Below are positions 1-15,472 of a stretch of 64,000 bases of DNA, one piece after another. Position 1 is the first letter of the stretch, and each line of letters begins with the position of its first letter. The translations under genes and the position numbers were made by a program. The stretch comes from Adiantum capillus-veneris (Eukaryota; Streptophyta; Polypodiopsida; Polypodiales; Pteridaceae), in NCBI GenBank assembly GCA_014529385.2, contig CM043945.1, positions 96,140,612 to 96,204,611 of the forward strand, given 5' to 3'. Below the pieces are notes generated by a model. The model did no database searches. It worked only from the letters and a program-made list of their open reading frames with translations, and was not told where the DNA came from.

Positions 1-1028
1 TTGTACTCATCACCGGAGTAAATATCATAGTTGTAGTGTCTCCAAGAGACAGATGAGCTAGATTTGGAAAAGTAAAACTACTACTTGTGGGTTCAGACTG
101 TACCGAAACTCCAGGCGACACAATATATGAAGGGTCCATTGGACTCATTGAAGGAGTTTCCATCTATGATAGTGTCGGTTTTCTGGCCTTTCCCGTATCC
201 AAGAATCTCATAAGGCCCGTTGAAAGAATGTTAATCTCTCGTTTTTGCCTCTCCGATTGGATGATGCAATGGATGACATTGCAGACCATTTGTTGCCGCT
301 CCTCTAGACTTGTGGCACTAGAAGTAGAATGTACAACTTCTAACCAACCTATATGGTATGTATAACCCGTGTACAGGCTAGTCAAGGTTTCAGTTTGTAG
401 GTCATATTTCCAATTTTCGTTGAGAAAGAACCCTTCTAAGCCCGGTGTACTAGAGGTTTCCCTTGAGGTGGAAGCATTGTTGTTCCTCACAGTTTCACCC
501 ACATTGCCTACTAACTTAGAAGCACTCGATTGCTTGATTTCTATGCTTGTTGTCCCAGGGGTCTTTCCCTTCATGGCTCGATGTTGTTCTAGAAAAATCC
601 CCATTTCCCTCTCCCTAGCTGCTTGCATATAGTGCTCAACTTCTTACACCTCCGCAAGACTCCTACCATCGGGTAGTAGAACTTCGGGGGTGATTGCTTT
701 GCAGGGTCTTCCATGAAATCAGGGGGCAGGATATTGACGTGGACACTCTTGGGGAGTATAAGCTCCCCTTGAGATACCAATGGTGAATCTACCTCTCCCT
801 CTCCTTCGCTAACTTCACCAGCCCCGCAGGTTCAGAGCGAGTAGCTCTACTAAAGGTTTCTATAAAGCGACTAAACACACTAGATCCAAGCCGTGGGGTC
901 CATACAGGTATATATTTTTTTACTTGCTCGGGGTTTGGTGTAGGATTCCCTTCCATAATATCGTAGTCAGATGAAGAGTCACTAGCCGCTCTGTCTGGGT
1001 CTTGGGTTGTACTACCTTGGGTCTCCAC
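1..1028 (-). pseudogene. gag-like ORF fragments of a Ty3/gypsy-type element
   Basis: Three minus-strand open stretches (789-1028, 589-780, 164-628) read in order as an acidic N-terminus (SSSDYDIMEGNPTPNPEQ), a middle segment with ILPKSVHVNILPPDF and a Ser/Thr/Asn-rich tail. They are broken by short frameshifts or stops. I do not recognise the protein by homology. Its position downstream (on the minus strand) of a gypsy-type primer binding site at 1836-1856 makes it the probable gag start. The rest of the element would lie to the left of the window. Confidence 0.4.
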
Positions 1029-1835
1029 CGAGGGCCCGGAACCTAAGGTAGGTGGGTATTGAGAATCCGCATAACTCGAAGTGCTCGCTAGTTATTCGGC
1101 CTCTAGCACACAACCAGAGTGCAGATGCATGTGCCTTTGGCACCCTACAAGCGTTGACGAATATCCTCAAAGGTTAACCGCTCTATTTTTTGGGCATTTT
1201 GCACCCCGTTTTCACTCATTTTTTGATGTTTTTTAATGTCTTTTTACAATCGGTTTTTGGATTAGAGCATGTGATAGCTCGAAATCATGGTGTGCTTTAC
1301 AGCACAACGTTCGATTACCCGAAGCTCCGATGGTCCTCAAAAGGGTCGATTTTTACTTAGGCGTGAGGCTCAAATAAGTAAGTCCAAGGTGATTGAGGCC
1401 TGAGCATGGGCTTGGGCTTGGGAAATGTTCTCGATCCCGGTCCTTCCTTTTAAATAAATATTGCGGATAAGGTCACCGCAGTCGTGTCGCGCGCGTGCAC
1501 TCACACACCTAACCTACCTAATTGCAAACAGAGCTAATGTTACACACTGTTTAACACAGTACTACAACAACTAATTAACTAATAGATCTACTTACTGTAC
1601 CTTACAAATCTAGCATTATAGACCTAATACCTTATGTCTAATACCTTATCAACAGAAAACAATACATTGCAGCAAAAAAATATAACGCCTTATTAACAGA
1701 AAACAGTACACTGCAACAAAAACAAAGTTCACAAATCCTTCTCAATAGCCACACACCTTCTTTCTCTACCTTTCCTACATCTCATATTGCACCACAAAGC
1801 AGCATAAAGTGCTATTTGAGCTTAGTGCAGGGCAT

Positions 1836-1856
1836 CTCCCCGGCACAACGGCGCCA
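1836..1856 (-). promoter_or_regulatory. Retrotransposon primer binding site (gypsy type)
   Basis: On the minus strand the sequence starts TGGCGCCGTTGTGCCGGGG. It begins with TGG, as expected for a site complementary to a tRNA CCA end, and resembles the TGGCGCCGTTGCCGGGG sites of many plant gypsy elements with a small insertion. It lies 4 nt from the proposed LTR end at 1861. Confidence 0.6.
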
Positions 1857-1860
1857 AAAA

Positions 1861-2083
1861 TGTGCGCATCGATCGCACGTGTCAAAGCAAGGGACTTGCC
1901 GTACATTGTGTGCGAGCCACAAATGGCTGCAAGCACACAACCAGATTAATCTAGCAAGCTCAAGAGAGGAAGGGTGTGTCACTCACCACCGTACGCTCTC
2001 CTTCGTGAAGGATTCCTCGCCGCGAAGAAGAGGGAGCTACCGCCGTGCCACGCTCAATCGCCTCGCCGCCGCCGTGCCATCGC

Positions 2084-2174
<91 letters not shown>

Positions 2175-2466
2175 ACAAACATACACAAGGAGATGAAGAA
2201 GAAGATGGAGATGGAGCAAGAGCACTCTTCAAGTGTACAAATGAGAGAATGAGCGATTTTTAGATTTAGGTGACTTTTATATGAGCACACTTGGACGCCC
2301 ATGCTTAGTGAACTAACCCTTGAATGTTCCAGTTAGAGTGCACCTCTCATCGGCAATCACTCTTACCCTTTTCCTATTGGACCGACAAGCCCGGCCCATG
2401 ACTACTAGAAGTGGACGCCGGTGGTTAATAGTCACTCTCCTTTTCCTTTCACACTCTCTGTGCACA
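1861..2466 (-). repeat. Candidate 5' LTR of the left-edge gypsy-type element
   Basis: On the minus strand the interval would start TGTGCACAGAG (2466) and end GCGCACA (1861), next to the primer binding site. It contains an 81-bp CT/GA tract at 2090-2170. The right boundary is only a TG/CA guess: the partner LTR is outside the window, so neither LTR identity nor target duplication could be checked. The Arg-Glu and Ser-Leu repeat ORFs here are microsatellite artefacts. Confidence 0.4.
2090..2170. repeat. (CT)n microsatellite
   Basis: About 40 uninterrupted CT units. It is one of the longest of several CT tracts in the window (others at 6010-6047, 6977-7048, 10956-11000, 58136-58177, 59325-59367). 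Confidence 0.99.
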
Positions 2467-4130
2467 AATTGTGAGTGCAAAAAGTGGTATCATAGAAGCA
2501 ACATTTCAAACTCTGGAGTCTGCCTAAAAGAAAAGCTACAATGCTACACTCAGTAGTAGCAAAAGCTAAAGCTAGCTTTATAAAATGTTGGCATCACTAT
2601 TGCAGACATGAAGTAATAGTTTGTAGGTTTAGAGGTAGCAGGTATAGCTTTGAAATTACCAGTGTTGGGAGATTTTTCTTGAGCAAAGCCAAATGAAAAG
2701 AGCGCAGCCATTAACAAAGGCAACACTAGTTCATTCATGTAGAATAGAAGCAAAAGGCAACACTTTTCAACCATGAGCAGTTAATCAATATCGCTTGCAA
2801 GAGGCATCAAAGAACTAAGAAGCAATAATCTCTTGGAAATTATCTTTCAAATGCCTTGGTTTCACGTGTATGTCTTGATGTGGTGATGTTTGGTGTCTTA
2901 ATGTGGTCATTCCAAACATCACATAATGCTTGACAAGCTTCTCATAAGTACACTAGCTATATTGCTTTTTTGAGAGCAAGTGATGGTGTAAATTTGATGC
3001 TGAGCATTTTTTGGCGATGATGCCAATGTATGCCTATGAAAATTTTGTACTAGAGTAGTGTTAGTCACTTCTATCTTTATTACTTGTGTCAGTTTATGGT
3101 ATGCAAAATTCTGCATCTTGTATAGCTTTTTTTTTATCTATCACTAACGTTTTGGAATCTCATATAAACATCTGCTTAAGCCACTTTATGGTAGTTTGAT
3201 GCATAAATGGTTGATGCTGATCTATGCTACTCTTTGATTTATGGTTCGTCGTTGCAACCTTGTATGGAAATTGTGCCCTTCTGTGTAGTCATGCTGGTCT
3301 ATGACTTATGCCTAACTTGTGTTTTGTGAGTTTTGTTTATCGTCAATGGTCAATTTTATGCCAATTTATGTGCACTTGATGTTGTGTGGCAAAGAGAATT
3401 GTCTTATGGTGATATGAGCCAACTTACGGTCTCATTTATGCAATATGGCACTAATTTGTTGCCGACATTATCAGTTTACATTGTGCGTGCCTTCATGCTC
3501 TCTTGACATCTTGTTTGCGTGTTGATATTTTTTTTTTCCTTGGGTGGGAGCTTCATAAATTTTTAGCAGTGTTTAATTTTCTTACTTTAATTTGGCACTT
3601 GTTTATATGCATCTGGTATAGTTATCAGCCAAGTTATCTCACATTTATATGTGCAAAACTACTTTTTACGTCTGTGTGGTATCAATTTTGGCATTTTATG
3701 GGGATTGGTTTTTAGTGTGTGCATAGCCTTTTGTGAGGGCTGTAATAAGGTGTTTGAAGTGGAGCAATGGGAGGCATGTTACTTGGTGTGAGATGGATTA
3801 GGTTCTTGGTGCTATCCTTATTGTAGCCTCTCCATTAAACATTTATATATGGGTATGGGTGCACGATAGCTAAGTTTTCTTGATACTCTCTTATGTCAAT
3901 TCAACTCTTGTTCATGCCTAGATTACTTATACATTGTTCTCTCATTATTTATGGATGTTATGTTTTGAGATTTATATCAAAATTAAGCTAAAATTGTGTC
4001 AAAATTCTGTCAGATTTTTTGCCATAGTTCATCTTTTGGATTTATACATTCTTTTGTTCTTGGTTTGAAATATTTACAAATTCTTGTTGAAACTTGCTTT
4101 TTTTTTTTCATGAGCTTGCTTTAGTCTTGT
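2467..4130. other. AT-rich non-coding DNA
   Basis: No gene or transposon domain is recognisable. The stretch is T-rich on the plus strand, with poly-T runs and many scattered copies of TTTATGG-like words, but no clear repeat period. Confidence 0.6.
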
Positions 4131-4139
4131 GCTTGAATA

Positions 4140-4990
4140 TTAAAGTAGTTACCTCAGACAATAAGAAATTAACCATCAAAAAGTTTGATGGAAACAATTT
4201 CTCTTTGTGGAAAGAGAAAATTTAAAATTTTCTTGTCCACAAGAGTCAATTAAAGACGTTTGGCCTGGGATCTATGCCTGCTACCATGTTTGAGGAGGAT
4301 GGCTTAACATGTATCAACAAAGTTTACTATTAGAATACACTTGGTAGAATCTATTTAATTAACAATGATTGAACAGAAGACCACTCACTACATATGGAAA
4401 AAGCCCTATGGAGCTTATGAGAAGGAAATTACTATAAATAAGATTAACCTAAATGAAAGAGCCCTTCCTTTTGAGGATGAAAGAAGACATCATTGTTGAT
4501 TCTAATGTATACATTATTTTTAGCTGATACATGTGAAAAGCTGAATCTGAATGTGGAATCAAAAGCTTTATGTATGTTATGTTGATCACCTTTTGCATGG
4601 GATACATATGTTATTGCAATCAATAAATATCTTTCTAATAATGGTACCCTAAACTTTGATGACATACTTGGCACCCAACTTTCTGAAGAGACTAGATGGA
4701 AGTCTACGGATCAAGTCAAGCAAGGTGCTACACTCAGTGTCGATAGAGGTAAAAAATAGTTTACGAAGAATCTAGTGCATTCTTTCATGTTTCGCTTCAT
4801 ACAGGATGGTTTCTCTACCTATGGTGATAACAGATGTGTACACGTATACTTGAGCAACAAATTTGCTTATGCAACACTACGTGTGGTCAATAATGTGAGA
4901 CACGTGCCTACTCTCACCAGCTCTCAACTTTTCCATTTTTGTACAATGTGAGCATTGTGTGTATGATTTCAAGCATGCTAGATTAGTCGT
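4140..4990 (+). pseudogene. Decayed copia gag-protease fragment
   Basis: Around 4165-4260 the plus strand reads like a copia gag start (KKFDGNNFSLWKEKI, then SQLKTFGLGSMPATM), with a stop inside. Around 4630-4690 it reads GTLNFDDILGTQLSEETRW (gag), and around 4880-4940 VVNNVRHVPTLTSSQLF, the segment after the copia protease. Order and orientation match copia, but frames are broken and no integrase or RT follows. No LTR was recognised. Confidence 0.7.
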
Positions 4991-5059
4991 TCTAGTCTAT
5001 CAAACAAGAAAAATCTTGAGAAGTTAGATCTAGTGGACTATAAAAGAGGCCAAAAACAA

Positions 5060-5250
5060 ATTCCTCATCAGCAAAGTGATCTGACCAAATCTCATCTCTA
5101 GTACGAAGCACGTCCTTTGTGACCGGCAGCACCATGAACAACGCTCATCAGCAAAGCGATCTAGGCATAATTGCTGACCAAATCTCATCTCTAGTACGAA
5201 GCATGTCCTTTGTGACCCGCAGCATCGTGAACAACACTGGGTAGAACTCC
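5060..5250. repeat. Imperfect two-copy tandem duplication
   Basis: The block from CTCATCAGCAAAGTGATC (about 5065) to GAACAAC (about 5137) recurs from about 5143 to 5236, with a short extra segment (AGGCATAATTG) in the second copy. The copies share CCAAATCTCATCTCTAGTAC and the block ending in GAACAAC with few mismatches. No coding role is supported. Confidence 0.75.
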
Positions 5251-6007
5251 ATAGCAATCTCCAAGACTCTTTCCGGATCAATACATACATGATCGTCCAT
5301 GTCCAATAGAGCACAAAGAGCACGGCCAAGAGCATGGCGTGATCAGAGAGCACTGTCCTTGCTAAAATAGAGGGCTCCCCTCATCACCTCGCTACCCTAT
5401 CATGCCCCCACTAAAATAGAGAGCTCTCCTCCTCACTTCCCTACCAAATCTCCAACATAAAACGCGTCAAAAGGCACCCACCCTGGAATCTAAAACCCCA
5501 AGAAAGATACAAAGAACCATAGGGATGGATAAATAAACACATATGCTAGGAGTCCATTGTCAAGATCCTAAACAAAAATCTATCCAATGCATCATGCTCA
5601 GTTGGGAAAATGTCAGTAAGTAAGAAGTGGAGACATAACAACGTCCACAACAAGAAAAACATTTACTATTTGTTGCTCCCAAAACATTGAGTGTGCACGA
5701 GCATTTTTATACAAACGTGATCCCAAGAAAAAAAAAATTACATGCAATGATAACCACAGCACGATCCTAGGTTGGTCACTTTTCAAAAATATTTATCACG
5801 TGAGTGGACTAGAGCGGATTATACTCCAAAATGTATAAGGGGGTTCTTGGGGGGGGGGGTTGTTGGTATATTAAGCACACAATGTAAATATAACATGTTT
5901 ATAGGGGTGTTATTAAACTCTAGAATGTATGTGATATAGCGAGATTTGGATGAGAGTTTCATAGAGGCACGATGACCACGCATCGATTAGAGCTAGCGAC
6001 TTTCCCT

Positions 6008-6079
<72 letters not shown>

Positions 6080-6205
6080 TATTTGTTTCTTTATCAATTC
6101 ACGAGAATTATCAAGATGTATGGCACATGGCCTTATCTACTATCAAATGAGTAAAGACATATTGAAGAATGCATAGCATGCAACCATGGAAGAGCCTTTT
6201 CTTTC
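5250..6205. other. Non-coding DNA with a (CT)n(CA)n microsatellite
   Basis: No gene is recognised. It contains a G run at about 5851-5860 and a compound microsatellite, CT at 6010-6047 followed by CA at 6047-6077. Confidence 0.6.
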
Positions 6206-6210
6206 AAGTG

Positions 6211-6289
6211 TTCCAAGCATCAATCAACCAAGAGAGACCACGAACACCCCTAGTATGTTCGTGGTCTCTTGGTTGATTGATTCTTGGAA
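6211..6289. repeat. Near-perfect inverted repeat (hairpin)
   Basis: The left arm 6211-6246 (starts TTCCAAGCATCAATCAACC, ends CCACGAACA) is the reverse complement of 6256-6289 (starts TGTTCGTGGTCTCTTGG, ends TTCTTGGAA), apart from one short indel (AGAGAG versus TCTC) and one mismatch. The loop is about 9 nt (CCCCTAGTA). It could fold as RNA or be a foldback remnant. Confidence 0.9.
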
Positions 6290-9059
<2,770 letters not shown>

Positions 9060-9060
<1 letters not shown>

Positions 9061-10300
9061 TTGTATACATGATATGTTTTAACCGCACACTTGAGCAAGG
9101 CATGCCTTATGATTGGAGTACAAATTGGATCAACCCTCTAAATAGAAGGAGCAATGTGAACAATGTAAACAACTACCAGACTATAATGATGAGTGTCACG
9201 AAAATAAAAAGTTCCAAACGGATCGAAAGGAATGTAAAACATGCATATACACAAACAAATCTCCAAAAAATAAATAGCATCATTAATCAACTTGTGACTC
9301 TTGTTCTCAAGGAGGAAAGTCGCTTGAAAGATAGGTTATTGTATTGTTGCTTTACAAAATTCAAGAAAGGTTTTAACATCACTCCTCAAGAGAGCTTTTG
9401 GAGATGTTTGGAGGAATTCCAAGTGCCATTAGGAGGAGAAAATATGTCAAAGTGCACATGAGAGGGAACTTCAATTTTTTTCACAAGCACTTTTGGTGTC
9501 AAGCAAGGATGCCCACTTCCACCAACTCTCTTTGGGCTACTCATCAATGAAATGGAATACATAGAACTTGAATTTATGCAACAAGGTTTTGAAGAGGTTA
9601 TGATTAGAAATGTGGTGATCACGCTTTTGTTATATGCAGATGATATGGTGATTTGTCCCATACTTTAGAAGATGCACAAAAGCTTATGATTGTCTTGAAA
9701 TACTTTTGCTTACATAGTGGACGGACTATGAATTACTCCAAAATAAATTTTATGCTTGTCAAAACTTTCAACAATGAGAAGCCATGCATTGTATATAATA
9801 AAAGAGCCCCTTGAAGTGGTAGAGAGCTCCAAGTAACTTGGCCTTGAAGTTCCGGCCAATCATAAATGGAACGATTACACTACGCCACGCTTAAGCCGGG
9901 AAGGAACTTTAATATGCATTTGAGAACATGTGGAGTGAGAGAAACTAAATGTTGGGCTCTAAAGAAATACCTTTCTTGACATGTTGGTAACACCGATACT
10001 TCTTTTTGGAGTTGAAGTACGGGATGGTAGCATCTCTAACTTTACTCTTAACTCTACTTGGAAAGAGTTTGAATGTCCCCAAGCGTTGCTTACAACTTTC
10101 TCCAAGTCGAGACACGAGCACCATAAAGAGTTGCGGAGTGCATAGTTAAGATGCGGCAAAACCCCTCGCATCAACTTTTGAGAATTGCATGAGAAGCAAC
10201 TGAAAAGTTCAAAAGATGCGCACAAGCAAAATATGAAGTTCATGATGGATGCAAGCCATCAAGAAGTGATTTGGAAGAAGGGATGCATTACAATTGCTTC
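9060..10300 (+). pseudogene. Decayed LINE reverse transcriptase (LINE-D relic)
   Basis: Plus-strand translation gives, in order with frame breaks, a PYDWSTNWINPLNRRSNVNN / YQTIMM segment (RT N-terminus), SFGVKQGCPLPPTLFGLLIN around 9490-9550, LLYADDMVICP at about 9628-9660 (catalytic YADD), and SGRTMNYSKINFMLVKT, LGLEVPANHKWN and LFGVEV further on (RT thumb pattern). This is the fixed order of a non-LTR retrotransposon RT. Endonuclease and 3' tail were not found. It lies outside UTP21, in downstream intergenic DNA. Confidence 0.8.
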
Positions 10301-10629
10301 ATGATGTCTTAAGAGGCCCAAAGATCGTGAATGTATCACGGCCTTGAAGAAATCCAAGGGTTCACACTTCATACATTACATCACATGGTGCTACCAAATA
10401 AAAAACTATCTTCTTCAAACGAGGGAATTGCACCCACCTTTGCATGTTTGATCCTCTCCCCATAAGTGTGATCCACACTATCAACACTATCCGGCTCAGC
10501 TCTCATTCACTTCTATGTTAGACAAGCATTGGGACACATTTGAGGAGTCTCTTCACAATGCACTTTGTCCCCAAAAAGTTCGTGAGACAGGCACCCCACT
10601 TGAGTGCTCAGCTTTTGGTATTATTAGTG

Positions 10630-10860
10630 CTTGCTTTCCCCATATTTCAGCCATGAGCTCTACCTACATACATTCCTCTCCCAACCACAATGTGGAATCT
10701 CAATTGTGATGCTCAATCATAGGTATACTGGACCTTTAAGGACGATAACGAAATCACCACATTAGGTCCTCTTTTCCCCATTTATTAAGCCATGAGCTCT
10801 CCCTACATACCTTCCTCTCCCAACCACGATGTGGACTCTCTATTGCGACGCTCATTTCAA
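10630..10860. repeat. Diverged tandem duplication, unit about 130 bp
   Basis: The block TTTCCCCAT ... CAGCCATGAGCTCTACCTAC ... CCAACCACAATGTGGAATCTC (about 10635-10712) recurs at about 10774-10842 as CATGAGCTCTCCCTACATAC ... CCAACCACGATGTGGACTCTC. The copies are clearly related but diverged. Nothing coding is recognised in 10300-11758 apart from this and a CT tract at 10956-11000. Confidence 0.75.
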
Positions 10861-10949
10861 CCATTTTTGAGCATCGAGAATCACTTATGACCTCCACTCA
10901 CACCACATGACATGTTCCCATAGGTCATATTTGACCTCCGAGGACGTTA

Positions 10950-11005
<56 letters not shown>

Positions 11006-11758
11006 CACACATATGGTAAAAAATAGACATTGCTTTGAAAACTGAGTCTAAACATATATCTCTTGCATGAATTCATTTAGATGATGTCTTACAGCTTGTA
11101 TGATGACTGAATCTAAATATGAACAGTGTTACTAGAAAAACTCTGCAGAACTTGTCTTTTCTACTCTTAACTGCTAAGTCAAATCAAATGGCATAAAAGG
11201 ATAGAGTGGAACATCCACTTTAACCCTTCAAAATTTTGATGGTGTTGTTGTCTCTGCATAAGGAAAAACAGTTAGATTGTATGCAAACTTGTTGTAAGAA
11301 AATTTGCCACGACGATTCTGCGGGGTCTCAAAATTTTCATGTTGGAACATGAGTGTTTGCTTTCAATTCAGAGGAGACGCTCCATGCCAACTATGATTCC
11401 TAGATACTGAAGCAGGGGAAATTGACCTTATTAAGGTCTCACAGCTGATACTCGCCCATTGCCATTTTGTCTCGACCGCATCCATCTCTCACCCCTACGG
11501 AAATCCCCACATTATATTCCATTCAGAAACAAGATATTAAAAGAAACCAAGTACCGCAAATTGAACAAATTGAACTACCTGGCTGTGAAGCACAAGCTTT
11601 AGACCATGTCTCTCTCCACTTCAACATGACGTGCCTTAAGCTCCAAACATGAAAGGGGAGCTTTGAGCCTTGAGGACTTCTATATACACACATCAGTGAT
11701 ATGAGTAGTGGCATTGCTTCATGTTGATAAAAAGAGTGGAACAACCCCAGGAGTATGA

Positions 11759-11908
11759 TTAGTACAGAGCATTGCTCAAGAAACTTAAAGTGCAGCGAAC
11801 ATTTTGGAACATATGGTCTAGCCTTTCCCAGCTAGCCGACACTGAATCTGACAGCAGCTTCGCTTTCTCTTGCAGAGTTGATTGTTGCAAAATAGTTTCT
11901 CCATGCAC
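11759..11908 (-). CDS. UTP21: UTP21 terminal exon and stop codon
   Basis: This 150-nt exon has acceptor CTTGCATGCAG before GTG. It encodes VHGETILQQSTLQEKAKLL, then SASWERLDHMFQNVRCTLSF and LSNALY with TAA at 11759-11761. The HGETI, W-R-D-MFQ-RC and FLSN blocks are the expected extreme C-terminus of Utp21. It was found by following the donor at 12499. No convincing polyadenylation signal was identified in the bases just below 11759. Confidence 0.93.
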   Translation of the reverse strand: MHGETILQQSTLQEKAKLLSDSVSASWERLDHMFQNVRCTLSFLSNALY

Positions 11909-14900
11909 CTGCATGCAAGATACAAGAGTAAATCAACAAGGAAAAATCTCTCCCAAACATGTTATTTCTTCTGAACTTCCCATAGAACCTGAAATAGAAG
12001 CAGGAAAACTACCAAAATAACCCTGAAATTTGTGGAAACTCCCAAACTTCCCCAAAATACCCTTGTACAATTTTGGATGGATTGCTCAATTTTTGCATAT
12101 TCTTTTTGACAGTAGAGATCTATCTCCTAGAAAAAGACTTTTAACAATCCACTGAGAAATAGAGGCATATGTCATAGTCTACAAATCATCTTGAGGAGCC
12201 AACAATACCACCTAAAATCCTAGTTCTATCATCTTCTATTGTGAGAGAACCAATCTTCCTATGAACAGGTGCAAAAAAAAAAACGTCTTTAGAGATGTTT
12301 ACAAGAATAACAAGGAGCATTTTGAAAAGATTTAAGAGCATTTTGAAAGTTTTGGACGGTGATTTTTTAAATTTGAGAGGTACTTTGGGAATTTCCACAA
12401 ATTTCAGGGCATTTGGTAATTTTCCCAATTTAAAATAAAGCTGTGGACAATATAAGCAGGCTGAGAAAAGCCGCTTGGATAAAAGTATTTGCAAATTACC
12501 TTAAGAAAGAGTCGAGTCAACCCATGAACAAATTCAAAATCTCGCCTTGAACTGACTGCCTCTGTGAGAAAATCCAGCATCAAACCTATCTCTTGGAGCT
12601 GCTTTCCTCGACTTTCATCCATCGACTCCAAATCATCAACCACCCTTAGCATTTGGAACTCCAAATCTACTTCTGAAGGTGATAAGCCCTTCAGAAAAAG
12701 AAGGAGATTCCCAACTGCAGAAAACAGTTTTTTTTTTAATCAACATTACACTTGCAAAGGTTTAAAAGGCTAAGTACTCATAGGTCGGTGTGCTACTTAC
12801 AGTCTTTGGACTCAGAACAGGAATACAACAATCGTATAAAAGACGAGTCCCCATCCATCGCAGTATTCTTCGTTGACAAATGCTGCCGTTTCTCTTCAGT
12901 TTCAGATCTCTTACCACCACCTACACTGCCCAAGTTTACAAAGGTAGGATCACCGGATAAGGAAGGCAAAGAGGGTAAAAAGAAAGGTGCTTTTTTGGGT
13001 TTCTTTGGCGGCTCCACCGGTTTATTGCGCATCTGCCAGCCACAAACAACTATATGAAAGCTCTATTAAAGAGACCATATGCAAAAGAGAGAGAAATGAA
13101 ATGAATTGTTATATTAACGTCTTCAAAAGGCCAAAATGACCTATGAGACCAAAAGGTTGCATCCATGTGTGACTCTAGTATATGTCTTGGGAACTTAAAA
13201 ATAAAAATAAACGAGGGTACCTAGAGTGGGTAGGTACCTAAGCCTACCCTATATATTCATCATCATCATCACCATCACATAATAGATCATCTCAAAACAT
13301 ACGGGGAGAAGTACAATCACATGAGGGCTAATGAGGAGCTTGGATGGCTAAGCAGATAAACGGTACAGTCAGTTTTCTGAGAACCACTTCACTACTTGGG
13401 CAACACTAAGGCAACACTTGTGCTCCAGCCAAATAAGAATTTTGCAGAACTCATGGCAAGAACAAAGTCTCTGGTCGCCAAGCTTCCCCAATAACCACGA
13501 GAATTCATGGTCAAAAAGTGGGTGGAGAAAGCTCTTCCCCCGAGACTTCTCAGAAAAACTCTGAGAGAGTCTTTGACCTGAAGCCACTCTTGAGGAGTTT
13601 GTCGCTGCTGCTACTGGGATAGGAGGAGCAAGGAAGTTATTTCAACGAGCCTCCTTAGGTAGAGACCGCCTCAGCACTCTTGGAAAGTCCACCTGACCCC
13701 TTGATTTCTTTACACGGGGAACTAGAAGCCCTGACGTTACAACGAGCTCTTCAAGAGGAGAGATCCTTCTCTCTTCGAAGCGGGAGCTCGAAGAGCTCAG
13801 GACTTAGCATGAGTCTAAGGCTATGGTATGGTGTAGCTCGTGTCGCTCTCCACGGAATCCTCCACACGAATGCCCTCTTCACGCTTACTGCCTAAAGGGA
13901 TTACGACACCTTCAGCTTCCTCCTACTCTTCAACAAGAGTTGGCACCGACATCTAACATGGTTTCCCACTATGGCCATCCAAACTACATGCCACCTATGC
14001 AAGGTCTGCAAAGCAATTTTCCACCTCAAAGCTTCTATCACGCTAACGCTCCCTCAGACCCTCACAGCTTCTACACCTCAGCCTCCACCTCCATGCAGCA
14101 AGAGCAGAGACCATTTCGTCATCCGTCTCGCTCGTCCAATCGACCCATTTTGTGCTACAGATGTGGGGAATATGGACATTACGAAAGCAAATGTCCCCTG
14201 CCCGAAGGATCTCCTCCTTGTCGTCATTGCCACGAGGCTAAGGATCACTACACTAAGGATTGTCCTAAACAACAGGCATCCACGTCTTTGAGCCCGAATC
14301 AAAATTTCTGCATAGGGAATTTCTTGCAAGGGCCACAAAAGGCATGTTTCGTTCAAATCCTCGAACAGGTCATCTTAAGCTTCATCTGCCAAAAGCTGTC
14401 TGTGAATTTTTCAAAGAATATATCTACCTAGATGAATCCAGGATAAGCCCAGATTCACCCTTGAAGGAAAGTGCAAGGTATAGACCCATGGTAGTCACCC
14501 ACAAGGTTTTCAAAGAACACTACCAGGTTTTTGAAGTACCTTGTGAACTAACAGGAGAACTACAAGATGTCCAAGTTAACATTAGAGTCAAAACACCTAC
14601 GATGGTCAGATATCTTTAGTGTACACTACTGGCCATGCCAAAATTCTCCACTGTCAACAGATAATAGATATATTGACCTTCTTGTGTATCGTTGTGCAGA
14701 TTTTTCTGGTATCTCTACAGAACACGAGGCCAGACCTGAGAGTTCTAGCATTGTTGCCTTACTACATGAGGATTTTGAGTTTGCTAGCTCCAGTGACCAG
14801 CTTTCTCCTGTAGAAGAATTAGCACTATTGTGAAATAGAAGCTCCAAGCTACTGGAAATAAATCTTCACATATTGCAACTAACATTCGGCGGGGCATTTC

Positions 14901-15412
14901 ACAATTTGGAAAGGTTGGGGAAGAGTTAAGTACAAAGGCAAGTCAAAAATCTCACTTCAGAAGCAAACAGCCGCAATACCCAAGAGCACGTCTTCAACAA
15001 GCTTATTTGACAGGAGGATAAGTGAGCTCAAGAGCATGCAGTGCCCAGCATCTGCGGGCTGGAAGTTTTGAGCAACAAAAGCTTTGATCCCCAGACTCAT
15101 CCTTTGGCCCCTGGTCTTCTCCCTACCCACCCTCTTCTCGCCCCCACCCTCCCCTCTTCTCGCCCTTACCCACTCCAGTAAACCCTCTCAAAAGTCCAAA
15201 CAAAGCTATACCATAAGAAGCGTTTTCCTGCTCATAGTCCCCCACCACCGCTACCTCCTCCTGCAACCTCTACACAAGAGGAAGCCCTGCATGCTCTGCA
15301 CGAGTCCCAGCTCGACCTTCAACCCTACGTGCCCTGCTACCTCTGCACGCTCGCTTGCCCTACCGTGGTCGCTTGCTCCGAGTTATCGCCCTCTAGAGCG
15401 CTGGGCAGCCAG

Positions 15413-15472
<60 letters not shown>

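Noticed and set aside
1816-2302. Several overlapping ORFs on both strands with Ser-Leu or Arg-Glu repeats
   Set aside because: They are translations of the CT/GA microsatellite and its flanks, open in all frames because the dinucleotide has no stop codons. The same applies at 5972-6154, 6865-7153, 15084-15589 and 23306-23758.
13030-13032. Start codon of a separate gene beginning MRNKPVEPPKK
   Set aside because: The ATG follows a CAG acceptor and its protein is the middle of the Utp21 C-terminal domain, continuing HLDIIK of exon 58179-58458.
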